A stretch of DNA of 6,073 nucleotides from Amphritea sp. (GTDB lineage: Bacteria; Pseudomonadota; Gammaproteobacteria; Pseudomonadales; Balneatricaceae): the NCBI GenBank assembly GCA_018067325.1, contig JAGPUU010000083.1:1-6073 (forward strand), written 5' to 3'. The translations under genes and the position numbers were made by a program. Below the pieces are notes generated by a model. It did not search any database. It had not been told where the DNA came from and worked only from the letters and a program-made list of their open reading frames with translations. Positions 1 through 5,483 of this stretch are shown one piece after another (positions within the stretch are counted from its first letter, which is position 1; every line of letters begins with the position of its first letter).

Positions 1-147
1 TCGGGCCGTCGTCGCAGACTCCGACGTTTGTCACCAGAAGACAGGCTCGAATCAAACCAGCTGGTTCTCATCCTATCCGTACCACAAATTTCAGGCACAA
101 AAAAACCGCCTAATCTCTAATCAAAAGTAGCGGCTTATGCAAAGAAG
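1..147. repeat. Partial outer copy of the tRNA-Lys-associated tandem repeat
   Basis: This stretch is the second copy of the unit seen at 148-322 and is cut by the left edge of the window. Positions 1-77 are identical base for base to 190-266 (offset 189). Positions 131-147 match 306-322 (offset 175), and that identity continues into the next unit to 166/341. The middle is diverged: four substitutions lie within 78-98, and there is a 14-base insertion in the terminator loop (110-129 against 299-304). The missing left part would be expected to start with another tRNA-Lys 3' end. Seen directly as a repeat; its origin by recombination at the tRNA gene is inferred. Confidence 0.93.
99..136 (-). 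terminator. Terminator-like hairpin in the outer repeat copy, enlarged loop
   Basis: Read on the minus strand, AAGCCGC (from 130-136) pairs with GCGGTTT (from 103-109, one G-U pair) and runs into seven T (105 down to 99). The loop is 20 nt (110-129), compared with 6 nt in the copy at 288-311. It should be a weaker terminator because of the long loop. Confidence 0.55.
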
Positions 148-164
148 TGGTGGGCCGTACTGGA

Positions 165-260
165 TTACTGCGCGCTACGCGCTTGCCCTTCGGGCCGTCG
201 TCGCAGACTCCGACGTTTGTCACCAGAAGACAGGCTCGAATCAAACCAGCTGGTTCTCAT
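165..260 (-). CDS. Possible 31-aa arginine-rich peptide encoded in the repeat
   Basis: This is a small ORF in the repeat, in the same direction as the tRNA operon. It starts ATG AGA ACC AGC and ends with a TAA that straddles the boundary with the tRNA-Lys remnant. The C-terminal half is strongly basic (GDKRRSLRRRPEGQARSAQ), with seven Arg and one Lys, so it would be nucleic-acid-binding if made. Only a weak purine-rich stretch (AGAGATAGG) precedes the ATG. Codons 1-23 are identical in the second repeat copy (71 down to 3), while the bases just upstream of the ATG differ. The E. coli tyrT repeats also carry a small basic ORF (tpr), which is the reason to list it. The counter-evidence is that an intrinsic terminator lies between it and the tRNA operon, and its arginine-richness could be a by-product of GC-rich hairpins. 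Expression is not shown. Confidence 0.25.
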   Translation of the reverse strand: MRTSWFDSSLSSGDKRRSLRRRPEGQARSAQ

Positions 261-287
261 CCTATCTCTGCCACAAATTTCAGACAC

Positions 288-311
288 AAAAAAACCGCAA
301 TAAAGCGGCTT
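288..311 (-). terminator. Rho-independent terminator of the tRNA operon
   Basis: On the minus strand the stem AAGCCGC / GCGGTTT (7 bp, one G-U) encloses the 6-nt loop TTTATT and is followed by a run of seven T (294 down to 288). It begins 11 nt after the CCA end of the last tRNA-Lys, so it is the natural end of the Ser-Asn-Lys-Lys transcript. The same hairpin recurs in the outer repeat copy. Confidence 0.82.
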
Positions 312-322
312 ATGCAAAGAAG

Positions 323-398
323 TGGTGGGCCGTACTGGATTCGAACCAGTGACCAATTGGTTAAAAGCCAACTGCTCTACCAACTGAGCTAACGGCCC
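323..398 (-). tRNA. tRNA-Lys (anticodon UUU), distal copy
   Basis: This is a full 76-nt cloverleaf with encoded CCA. The acceptor stem GGGCCGT pairs with ACGGCCC, with discriminator A. The D arm contains AGCTCAGTTGGTAGAGC, and the T arm carries the usual GGTTCGAATCC. The anticodon loop CTTTTAA places UUU at the anticodon (plus-strand 363-365), giving lysine. It is identical in all 76 positions to the copy at 444-519, 45 bp upstream in the operon, so the pair is a recent or gene-converted duplication. It is the last gene of the operon. Its 3'-terminal 19 bp are repeated at 148-166. Confidence 0.98.
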
Positions 399-443
399 AC
401 GCCGAACTTCTTTTTCCCCTGTCCACGACCTCCTAAAAGGAAG

Positions 444-519
444 TGGTGGGCCGTACTGGATTCGAACCAGTGACCAATTGGTTAAAAGCCAACTGCTCTA
501 CCAACTGAGCTAACGGCCC
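444..519 (-). tRNA. tRNA-Lys (anticodon UUU), proximal copy
   Basis: This 76-nt gene is identical to the distal copy at 323-398, with the same CTTTTAA anticodon loop (UUU at plus-strand 484-486) and encoded CCA. Its 5' end lies only 3 nt from the CCA end of tRNA-Asn (bases 520-522). The Asn 3' end and the Lys 5' end must therefore be separated almost entirely by RNase P, with little room for an endonucleolytic cut between them. Confidence 0.98.
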
Positions 520-522
520 TTC

Positions 523-598
523 TGGCTCCTCGAGCTGGACTCGAACCAGCGACCAATAGATTAACAGTCTACTGCTCTACCAACTGAGCTATCGAGGA
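523..598 (-). tRNA. tRNA-Asn (anticodon GUU)
   Basis: This is a 76-nt cloverleaf with the acceptor stem TCCTCGA / TCGAGGA, discriminator G and encoded CCA. The anticodon stem GTAGA / TCTAT encloses the loop CTGTTAA, giving the anticodon GUU (plus-strand 563-565) and hence asparagine. The T arm is GGTTCGAGTCC. It is second in the operon, 16 nt after tRNA-Ser. Confidence 0.97.
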
Positions 599-614
599 AC
601 ACTATTCTCACTTA

Positions 615-705
615 TGGCGGAGGGGCAGGGATTCGAACCCTGGGAGGGCTATTAACCCTCGCTGGTTTTCAAGACCAGTGCTTTCGACCACTCAGCCACC
701 CCTCC
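615..705 (-). tRNA. tRNA-Ser (anticodon UGA)
   Basis: This is a 91-nt class II tRNA with the acceptor stem GGAGGGG / CCCCTCC, discriminator G and encoded CCA. The anticodon stem CTGGT / ACCAG encloses the loop CTTGAAA, placing UGA at the anticodon (plus-strand 669-671). A long variable arm (CGAGGG, TTAATAG, CCCTCC) follows, as expected for serine tRNAs. It is the first gene of the operon. Confidence 0.98.
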
Positions 706-831
706 AGTGAGGTGGCGTATATTAAAGGATTCCGTGTTTGTGTCAATAGCTTAGAAAGGGAAAATTTAAAAAACTACCGCTTTTTCTCAGATAGTAATCA
801 CTGAGTATATACCCTGCCATCTATCCGGCTG
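706..831. other. Gap between the AraC-type gene and the tRNA operon
   Basis: This 126-bp gap holds the tRNA promoter and no gene. On the minus strand, after the regulator's stop codon, a weak CTCAG-N10-CTGAG hairpin (787-806) is followed by AAAAAG rather than a T run. No intrinsic terminator for the regulator is therefore visible, and its transcript may read into the tRNA operon or end by another means. Confidence 0.5.
719..746 (-). promoter_or_regulatory. Sigma70-type promoter of the tRNA operon
   Basis: On the minus strand a perfect -35 TTGACA (741-746) is followed after 16 nt by a -10 TAATAT (719-724). The bases after the -10 are GC-rich (ACGCCACC), the kind of discriminator associated with stringent control of stable RNA promoters. 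An AT-rich stretch just upstream (about 748-775) could act as an UP element. Transcription would start around 712, a few bases before mature tRNA-Ser. Confidence 0.75.
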
Positions 832-1899
832 TCAGTTCATTCCCAAACTGTACTTCTGACCATAGGTTTCACTTCTGCGATACTCCCCTGGGGTCATCCC
901 GGTCCACTTTTTAAACGATCGAAAAAAAGCCGACGGCTCATCGAAGCCCATCAGGGCAGCCACGTCATTAATCGATAGCTGAGGTGAGTCCATATAGTTA
1001 ACTGCCGCCTTCTTACGACAATCATCTTTAATCTTCTGATAAGAGCTATTTTCATCCGCCAAACGCCGGCGCAGAGTAGAAACAGACATATTAAGTTTAA
1101 AAGCCACCTCTTCGGCGCCAGGCAGTTCCCGGCTAAAGTCCTTACCCAGCATCACTTTAACCTGGGAACGCAGACTCTGATCGTTATCCACCATAACGAT
1201 TAACTGATAAGGCGCAGTCTGTAGAAAGGCTCGCAAGCTTTCATCATTTTGAATAATGGGATAGTCGAGAAAACGAGCCGGGAACACAATCGCATTATCA
1301 TGCTGATCAAATTTAACTTCTGACTGGAACAGTGTCTCATAATGATAACTGTCTTCCTGCCTGGGAAAGGTGAAATAAGCGGCCTTCAAATCCAATCGAG
1401 AACCGATTAGCCAACTAATAAAATGATGCCACATCGACAAACCTGTTCGAACAATAGCGGGTGCCTCATTCTGCAGCATCTCCCGTACCTCCTTCCCCGG
1501 TACAGAACTGATGGGAGCAAAAGAGAGCTTTGCATAGCGCCCCTTACGGACCAGGTAGGGTTTTACCTTGGTGCCGCGACAGATCTCATAAAAAGCACTG
1601 CAGCGATAGATCGCCCGTTCCAGAGTTGGGCAGTGGATTATAGAATGACACATCATTCTAAAAGTACCGTTTGGCACCCGCCCTCCTGACACCATACCGA
1701 AGGACTCATCCTGAGCAGTCCACATTATCCGCTGATATAGCTGACCGAATTTGATAGCAGAAAACTCTGTTCGCTGCTCAATTTCGGTCGGATCGATACC
1801 GACTTCTGACAGCAATTCTTCCAGATTATATCCCTGTTTCTCAACCTGTGAGAGAAGGTATCTGACATAGCCAGTCGGCACTGTGATGGTTTTTTCCAT
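832..1899 (-). CDS. AraC-family transcriptional regulator with arabinose-binding-like N-terminal domain
   Basis: This 355-aa protein is a cytoplasmic DNA-binding regulator. Residues about 15-210 look like the arabinose-binding-like N-terminal domain of the OruR/VirS type of AraC proteins (Pfam PF12625). Residues about 258-343 form the AraC double helix-turn-helix: the first HTH is near GAEEVAFKLNMSVSTLRRRL (261-280), and the second is near SINDVAALMGFDEPSAFFRS (309-328), followed by the signature FKKWTGMTPGEYRR. Its length is typical of the group. The start is preceded by a modest GAGTG at a 6-nt spacing. It is transcribed divergently from the DUF1302-DUF1329 pair across a shared 302-bp control region, so it most likely controls that pair and perhaps itself. 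The family usually senses a small molecule; the ligand cannot be read from the sequence, and a hydrophobic or lipid compound would be a guess from the neighbours. Confidence 0.93.
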   Translation of the reverse strand: MEKTITVPTGYVRYLLSQVEKQGYNLEELLSEVGIDPTEIEQRTEFSAIKFGQLYQRIMWTAQDESFGMVSGGRVPNGTFRMMCHSIIHCPTLERAIYRCSAFYEICRGTKVKPYLVRKGRYAKLSFAPISSVPGKEVREMLQNEAPAIVRTGLSMWHHFISWLIGSRLDLKAAYFTFPRQEDSYHYETLFQSEVKFDQHDNAIVFPARFLDYPIIQNDESLRAFLQTAPYQLIVMVDNDQSLRSQVKVMLGKDFSRELPGAEEVAFKLNMSVSTLRRRLADENSSYQKIKDDCRKKAAVNYMDSPQLSINDVAALMGFDEPSAFFRSFKKWTGMTPGEYRRSETYGQKYSLGMN

Positions 1900-1942
1900 C
1901 GTTTACACTCTATTTCGTTATTGTTTTTGTATTTAAAATACA

Positions 1943-1972
1943 GTTATAAGCTATTCTTTTAACTTATATCAT
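1943..1972 (-). promoter_or_regulatory. Candidate promoter of the AraC-type regulator
   Basis: On the minus strand TATAAC (1943-1948, five of six -10 bases) lies 18 nt after ATGATA (1967-1972, four of six -35 bases). It sits about 45 bp upstream of the regulator's ATG. A 13-bp inverted repeat GTATTT-A-AAATAC (1929-1941) lies just downstream, about where transcription would begin, and could be an autoregulatory site. The region is very AT-rich, so chance matches are easy. Confidence 0.3.
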
Positions 1973-1992
1973 TAAAAAGCAAAAAAACAGCC

Positions 1993-2028
1993 AAGACATT
2001 TTTTGTCAGTAAAAATGACAGCTATTGT
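1993..2028. promoter_or_regulatory. Candidate AraC-type operator: direct repeat with 22-bp period
   Basis: The half sites AAGACATTTTTTGT (1993-2006) and ATGACAGCTATTGT (2015-2028) share GACA-N2-T-N-TTGT and agree at 10 of 14 positions. They are 22 bp apart, about two helical turns, which is the geometry in which AraC-family dimers commonly bind direct repeats. The proximal half site ends 2 bp before the candidate -35 of the DUF1302 gene, the placement expected for an activator touching RNA polymerase. That the divergent regulator binds here is inference. Confidence 0.4.
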
Positions 2029-2030
2029 TA

Positions 2031-2060
2031 TTGTGAATATAGCTACGAATAAAGGATTAT
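2031..2060 (+). promoter_or_regulatory. Candidate promoter of the DUF1302-DUF1329 operon
   Basis: TTGTGA (2031-2036, four of six -35 bases) and GATTAT (2055-2060, four of six -10 bases) are 18 bp apart. Both boxes are weak, consistent with a promoter that needs an activator. It would give a leader of roughly 135 nt before the chosen start at 2203. Confidence 0.35.
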
Positions 2061-2095
2061 CTATCCTACCTTATATTCAATTTACGAGTGATCTC

Positions 2096-2157
2096 CTGCT
2101 CTGTTGATTGGCCAGATAAGTACAGAGCAGAAGAAAAGTGACTCCGGCCCAACCGGA
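2096..2157 (+). promoter_or_regulatory. Structured leader with two hairpins upstream of the DUF1302 gene
   Basis: A perfect 9-bp inverted repeat, CTGCTCTGT (2096-2104) and ACAGAGCAG (2122-2130), encloses a 17-nt loop. It is followed 12 nt later by a TCCGG-CCCAA-CCGGA hairpin (2143-2157). Neither is followed by a T run, so these are not terminators. They could shape mRNA stability or translation, or the longer one could be a protein-binding palindrome in DNA. No known riboswitch class is recognised. Confidence 0.35.
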
Positions 2158-2202
2158 TTTACTGAACGACAAAAATAACAAATGACTGAGAAGGTGAACG
2201 AA

Positions 2203-4035
2203 ATGGCACACAGATCGATAAGGACGTCAGCACCCTGGCGCCCCACCCCGATACGTAACAGACTCTCGCAGAGCATATCCCTCGCAATTTTCACAGCGAC
2301 CCTTGCAGGCCCCGCTGCCGCAGTTGAATTTAATCTCGGAGAGATCGAAGGCCGTTTTGATTCTCAGATATCCATTGGCTCGAGCTGGCGAATGAGTGAT
2401 GCCAATAGTGATCTTTACTCTTCGGCAAATTTTGGTACTGGTGCAGGAAGCGGAAGTTTCGATGATGGTACTCAAAACTATGCTAAAGGCGATGCCTTCT
2501 CAACTGTAATCAAGGGTGTGCATGATCTAGAGCTAAGCAAAGATAATATCGGTGCTTTTATCCGTGGTAAATATTGGTACGACTACGCTCTGAGCGAAGG
2601 CAGCGTGAATCATGGTCATATTCCTAATGGCTACGCTTCCAATACTTCCTTAGATGACAGTGGCTTTAATGATTATGCAAAATTTTCCGGCGCTGAAATT
2701 CTCGATGCTTATATCTTTGGTGAATTTGAACTAAACGGTCAACCACTGGATCTGCGACTGGGCCGACAGGTAGTCAACTGGGGTGAAAGTACCTTTATCC
2801 AGGGTGGTATCAATGTCATCAACCCTTTCGATGTAAACGCCTTCCGTCGGGCAGGTGCAGAAGTGAAAGAAGGATTATTGCCGGTTAATATGGCCTTTGC
2901 CTCGCTCGGCGTAACCGATAACCTGAGTGTAGAAGCCTTCTATCAGCTGGAATGGGAAAAAACCGTTGTCGATGGTTGTGGTACTTTCTTTTCCTCTGCT
3001 GATATTAGCTCCGAAGGTTGTAATGGCATTCGGATAAATGTACCGGGTCACCCGTTATTAGGTGTAGACGATCTGAATTACTACGGTGGAACAGCTGCTG
3101 CAATTGGCGCTGTTGTCGATCGTAATGCTGATGGTATTCGTGAGCCTAGCGACGAGGGTCAATACGGTCTTGCCTTTCGCTATTTCGCTGAGGAACTGAA
3201 TAGCACTGAATTCGGTTTTTATCTAACTAAGTACCATAGCCGACTCCCTCTCATCAGCGGCGTAGCCCAGCTTGGAGCCCTTCCTGCAGGAGCGACCTTC
3301 GCTTCAGAATACTTTATTGAATATCCGGAAGATATTTATATGGCTGGGGTCAGCTGGAACAGCAATATTGGCGAACTAGCTTGGTCCGGTGAAGTCAGCC
3401 ATAAGAAAGACGTCCCCCTTCAACTAAATGGAGCTATGTTAGTAGCCTCCATGCTTACTGGCGGAGCGGCTCCAGGTAACCCTGCAAACTCTCGGGTTTC
3501 CGCTGCATTTGGTGATTTTTTAGGTGGTGGTGATGGTTACGTTCAAGGTTACGACCAATTCGATATAACACAGGTACAAACCAGCCTTGTAAAGTTTGTT
3601 GATCAAGTGATGGGCGCTAGCCGAATGACGCTGATTGGTGAACTGGGCTGGACCCATGTACACGATCTCGATGACAGCGCTTCAGCAGTCAAATACGGGC
3701 GAAATAGTTTATTCGGCTATACCGCTGGAGACAATGACGGCTTTGTTACCCAAAACTCTATTGGTTATGTCGTTAGAGCCAACCTGACATACTCAAATGT
3801 ATTTGCAGGCGTTAATCTTAAGCCAGAAGTCAGCTTTAAACATGGCGTTGAGGGCTACGGGCCTGAACCAGGAGCATCATTTGGTGAAGGTGAAAAAGCT
3901 GCAACCATCAGTCTGACCGCTGATTACCTAAACCAATATCGGGTACAGCTGGGCTACACCAATTTCTTTGGCGGTGACTATAACGCTATTGATGACCGAG
4001 ATTTCCTTTCTCTCAGCGCATCAGCCTCATTTTAA
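2203..4035 (+). CDS. DUF1302 family outer-membrane-type protein
   Basis: This 610-aa exported protein belongs to the DUF1302 family (PF06980), which is predicted to form a beta-barrel-like outer-membrane protein and is almost always paired with DUF1329. I chose the ATG at 2203 because AAGGTG sits 6 nt upstream; the in-frame ATG at 2182 has no Shine-Dalgarno and would add seven residues. A 40-residue signal peptide ends GPAAA before VEFNLGEIEGRFDSQ. Family blocks follow: RGKYWYDY (121-128), then LRLGRQVVNWGESTF with NPFDVNAFRRAGAEVKEG (about 184-225), RYFAEELNSTEFGFYL (about 326-341), and GWTHVHDL to GVNLKP (about 482-545). It ends SLSASASF, with the C-terminal Phe typical of outer-membrane proteins. 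Only two Cys remain in the mature chain (259 and 273), a likely disulfide. It is first in a two-gene operon. The function is unproven; a role in moving hydrophobic compounds is suspected from family context. Confidence 0.92.
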   Translation: MAHRSIRTSAPWRPTPIRNRLSQSISLAIFTATLAGPAAAVEFNLGEIEGRFDSQISIGSSWRMSDANSDLYSSANFGTGAGSGSFDDGTQNYAKGDAFSTVIKGVHDLELSKDNIGAFIRGKYWYDYALSEGSVNHGHIPNGYASNTSLDDSGFNDYAKFSGAEILDAYIFGEFELNGQPLDLRLGRQVVNWGESTFIQGGINVINPFDVNAFRRAGAEVKEGLLPVNMAFASLGVTDNLSVEAFYQLEWEKTVVDGCGTFFSSADISSEGCNGIRINVPGHPLLGVDDLNYYGGTAAAIGAVVDRNADGIREPSDEGQYGLAFRYFAEELNSTEFGFYLTKYHSRLPLISGVAQLGALPAGATFASEYFIEYPEDIYMAGVSWNSNIGELAWSGEVSHKKDVPLQLNGAMLVASMLTGGAAPGNPANSRVSAAFGDFLGGGDGYVQGYDQFDITQVQTSLVKFVDQVMGASRMTLIGELGWTHVHDLDDSASAVKYGRNSLFGYTAGDNDGFVTQNSIGYVVRANLTYSNVFAGVNLKPEVSFKHGVEGYGPEPGASFGEGEKAATISLTADYLNQYRVQLGYTNFFGGDYNAIDDRDFLSLSASASF

Positions 4036-4049
4036 TAGTTAAGGATTAC

Positions 4050-4055
4050 AGGAGA
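4050..4055 (+). promoter_or_regulatory. Ribosome binding site of the DUF1329 gene
   Basis: AGGAGA lies 5 nt before the ATG at 4061, inside the 25-bp gap after the DUF1302 stop. It is much stronger than the site in front of DUF1302 and fixes the start. It suggests independent, efficient initiation on the shared mRNA. Confidence 0.8.
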
Positions 4056-4060
4056 ATATT

Positions 4061-5413
4061 ATGACGTTTAAATCGACTGCACTGATCCTTAGCTCTGCTA
4101 TGGGTTTAAGTTTTAGCTTGCAACTGATGGCGGCTGTTTCCGAAACAGAAGCCGCTAAGCTAGGTAACAGCCTGACGCCAATAGGCGCAGAGATGGCGGG
4201 TAATGCAGCAGGCACTATTCCAGCCTGGGATGGAGGACTCCCCCCGGGAGGGGAGCGCTTTAAAGACCCTTACGCCGATGAACAGCCACTACTGACTATC
4301 ACTGCTGAAAACGCTTCCGAACACAAACAGCATCTGACAGAGGGACAGTTGGCACTGCTGGCTAAGTATCCGGATACATTCAAAATGAATATCTATCCGA
4401 CCCATCGAAGCGCCTCCCTACCCCAGTCCCAGTATGACTTTGCACGCAGTAATGCAGTGCAATCAGAACTGATCGACAACGGCAACGGGCTTAGCAGTAA
4501 TACACAGGAAGGCGTACCTTTTCCAATTCCTCAGAGCGGCCTGGAAGTCATCTGGAACCATATGACCCGCTATCGGGGTGGCGCACTTGAACGGACGTTT
4601 GTGCAGGTGCCTGTGCACGCTAATGGTAACTTTGTTCCGGTCAAAATCACCGAAAAGATGTCTTGGCCCAACTATCTGAAAGAGGGCAGAACCGCGAAAG
4701 ACGACAACATTCTGTTCTATTTTGTCCAGCAGATAAAAGCACCAGCCCGCTTAACCGGTAATGTACTGCTGGTACACGAAGCCCAGAATCAGATTGCTAA
4801 ACCCCGTGAAGCATGGGTCTATAATGCTGGCCAACGACGTGTACGCCGTGCACCACAGATCGCTTATGATGCCCCAGGAACGGCATCTGACGGGCAGCGC
4901 ACTTCCGATAATCTGGATATGTTTAATGGAGCACCGGATCGTTACGACTGGAACCTGGTTGGCAAAGAAGAGATCTACATCCCTTACAACAGCTACAAAC
5001 TGGCTGACCGTAATCTAAAATATACGGATATTCTGACCAAGGGGCATCTCAATCCTGAATACAGCCGATACGAGCTACACCGGGTATGGAAAGTGGAGGC
5101 CACGCTCAAAGAAGGTGCCCGCCACGTTTACGCTAAACGCGTATTCTACATAGATGAAGATACTTGGCAGGCAGCGGTTGTTGATCACTTTGATGGCCGC
5201 GATCAACTCTGGCGTGTCGCTGAAGCGCACCAGATGCAGTATCAGGACGCTCAGGTACCCTGGCTAACAGCAGAGGCGTTATATGACCTGCAATCCAACC
5301 GTTATCTGGTGGGTAGTCTGACCAATGAAGAGGGCGATGGATTTGATTTCAACGCTCGCTTCAAACACAGCGATTTCACTCCACAGGCGATCCGCCGAAT
5401 GGGTAAACGTTAA
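4061..5413 (+). CDS. DUF1329 family periplasmic LolA-like protein
   Basis: This 450-aa protein belongs to the DUF1329 family (PF07044), which databases group with LolA-like, outer-membrane-lipoprotein-sorting-type folds. It has a cleavable Sec signal peptide (FKSTALILSSAMGLSFSLQL, cut after MAA at about residue 25) and no cysteine, so it is not a lipoprotein and should be soluble in the periplasm. Family hallmarks are clear: LTPIGAEMAGNAAGTIPAWDGG (about 38-59); EAWVYNAGQRRVRRAP from 250 and then TSDNLDMFNGAPDRYDW; NPEYSRYELHRVW (about 330-342); and VFYIDEDTWQAAVVD (about 361-375). Length is normal for the family. It lies 25 bp after the DUF1302 gene and the terminator follows 42 bp later, so the two form a complete bicistron. 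A hydrophobic-ligand carrier working with the DUF1302 partner is a reasonable inference, not established fact. The RND/MMPL exporter often found nearby in other genomes is absent here. Confidence 0.93.
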   Translation: MTFKSTALILSSAMGLSFSLQLMAAVSETEAAKLGNSLTPIGAEMAGNAAGTIPAWDGGLPPGGERFKDPYADEQPLLTITAENASEHKQHLTEGQLALLAKYPDTFKMNIYPTHRSASLPQSQYDFARSNAVQSELIDNGNGLSSNTQEGVPFPIPQSGLEVIWNHMTRYRGGALERTFVQVPVHANGNFVPVKITEKMSWPNYLKEGRTAKDDNILFYFVQQIKAPARLTGNVLLVHEAQNQIAKPREAWVYNAGQRRVRRAPQIAYDAPGTASDGQRTSDNLDMFNGAPDRYDWNLVGKEEIYIPYNSYKLADRNLKYTDILTKGHLNPEYSRYELHRVWKVEATLKEGARHVYAKRVFYIDEDTWQAAVVDHFDGRDQLWRVAEAHQMQYQDAQVPWLTAEALYDLQSNRYLVGSLTNEEGDGFDFNARFKHSDFTPQAIRRMGKR

Positions 5414-5455
5414 ATCTAGGTCTCTAACTACTGTCTATGATTACTAGGCAAAAAC

Positions 5456-5483
5456 AAAAAAAGGAGCCTGTGGCTCCTTTTTT
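5456..5483. terminator. Strong bidirectional rho-independent terminator
   Basis: GGAGCC (5463-5468), loop TGT, GGCTCC (5472-5477) form a perfect 6-bp stem that extends through flanking A and T tracts. Six T follow on the plus strand, and seven T on the minus strand (5462 down to 5456). It ends the DUF1302-DUF1329 operon and can also stop the converging small cysteine-rich gene, whose stop codon is about 85 bp away. Confidence 0.9.

Larger units (their letters stand above)
148..322. repeat. Complete 175-bp tandem repeat unit starting with a 19-bp tRNA-Lys 3' end
   Basis: The unit begins at 148-166 with 19 bp identical to the 3' end of the neighbouring tRNA-Lys gene, CCA included (compare 323-341). 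It then diverges into non-tRNA sequence exactly where the real gene continues into the T loop. After the tRNA remnant come two adjacent small GC-rich hairpins: GCGCG-CTA-CGCGC at 170-182 and GCCC-TTC-GGGC at 185-195. A 12-bp perfect palindrome AACCAGCTGGTT lies at 244-255, and a terminator-like hairpin at 288-311. The layout (about 175-bp units, each opening with the last 19 bp of a tRNA gene) is like that known downstream of E. coli tyrT. It could be a remnant of a larger tRNA-Lys array or an independently spreading element. Confidence 0.93.

Noticed and set aside
148..341. tRNA 3'-end duplication as an attachment-site scar of an integrative element
   Set aside because: The two 19-bp copies are only 175 bp apart with a tandem repeat between them, and there is no integrase or cargo gene. 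Tandem amplification explains it better, though the unseen left side could change this.
137..392. Plus-strand ORFs of 71 and 81 codons at 137-352 and 147-392, and a 72-codon minus-strand ORF at 165-383
   Set aside because: All three run through a tRNA-Lys gene (antisense or sense) and the repeat. Their length comes from the tRNA sequence. Only the internal 31-codon part of the minus ORF lies wholly outside the tRNA.
1423..1689. 88-codon plus-strand ORF
   Set aside because: It lies entirely inside the AraC-type gene on the opposite strand, with no ribosome binding site or recognisable protein.
2004..2020. Inverted repeat TGTCA-N7-TGACA as a separate operator
   Set aside because: Five-base arms in AT-rich DNA are easily due to chance, and the 22-bp direct repeat covering the same bases fits an AraC-family regulator better.
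2082..2475. Minus-strand ORFs at 2082-2294 and 2227-2475
   Set aside because: They overlap the leader and 5' part of the DUF1302 gene on the opposite strand and have no protein-like features. They are shadows of the real reading frame.
4236..4256. GC-rich hairpin CTCCCC / GGGGAG
   Set aside because: It lies within the DUF1329 coding sequence, over the LPPGGE codons, with no sign of a regulatory role.
4761..5018. 85-codon plus-strand ORF
   Set aside because: It is an out-of-frame reading inside the DUF1329 gene, whose family identity is certain.
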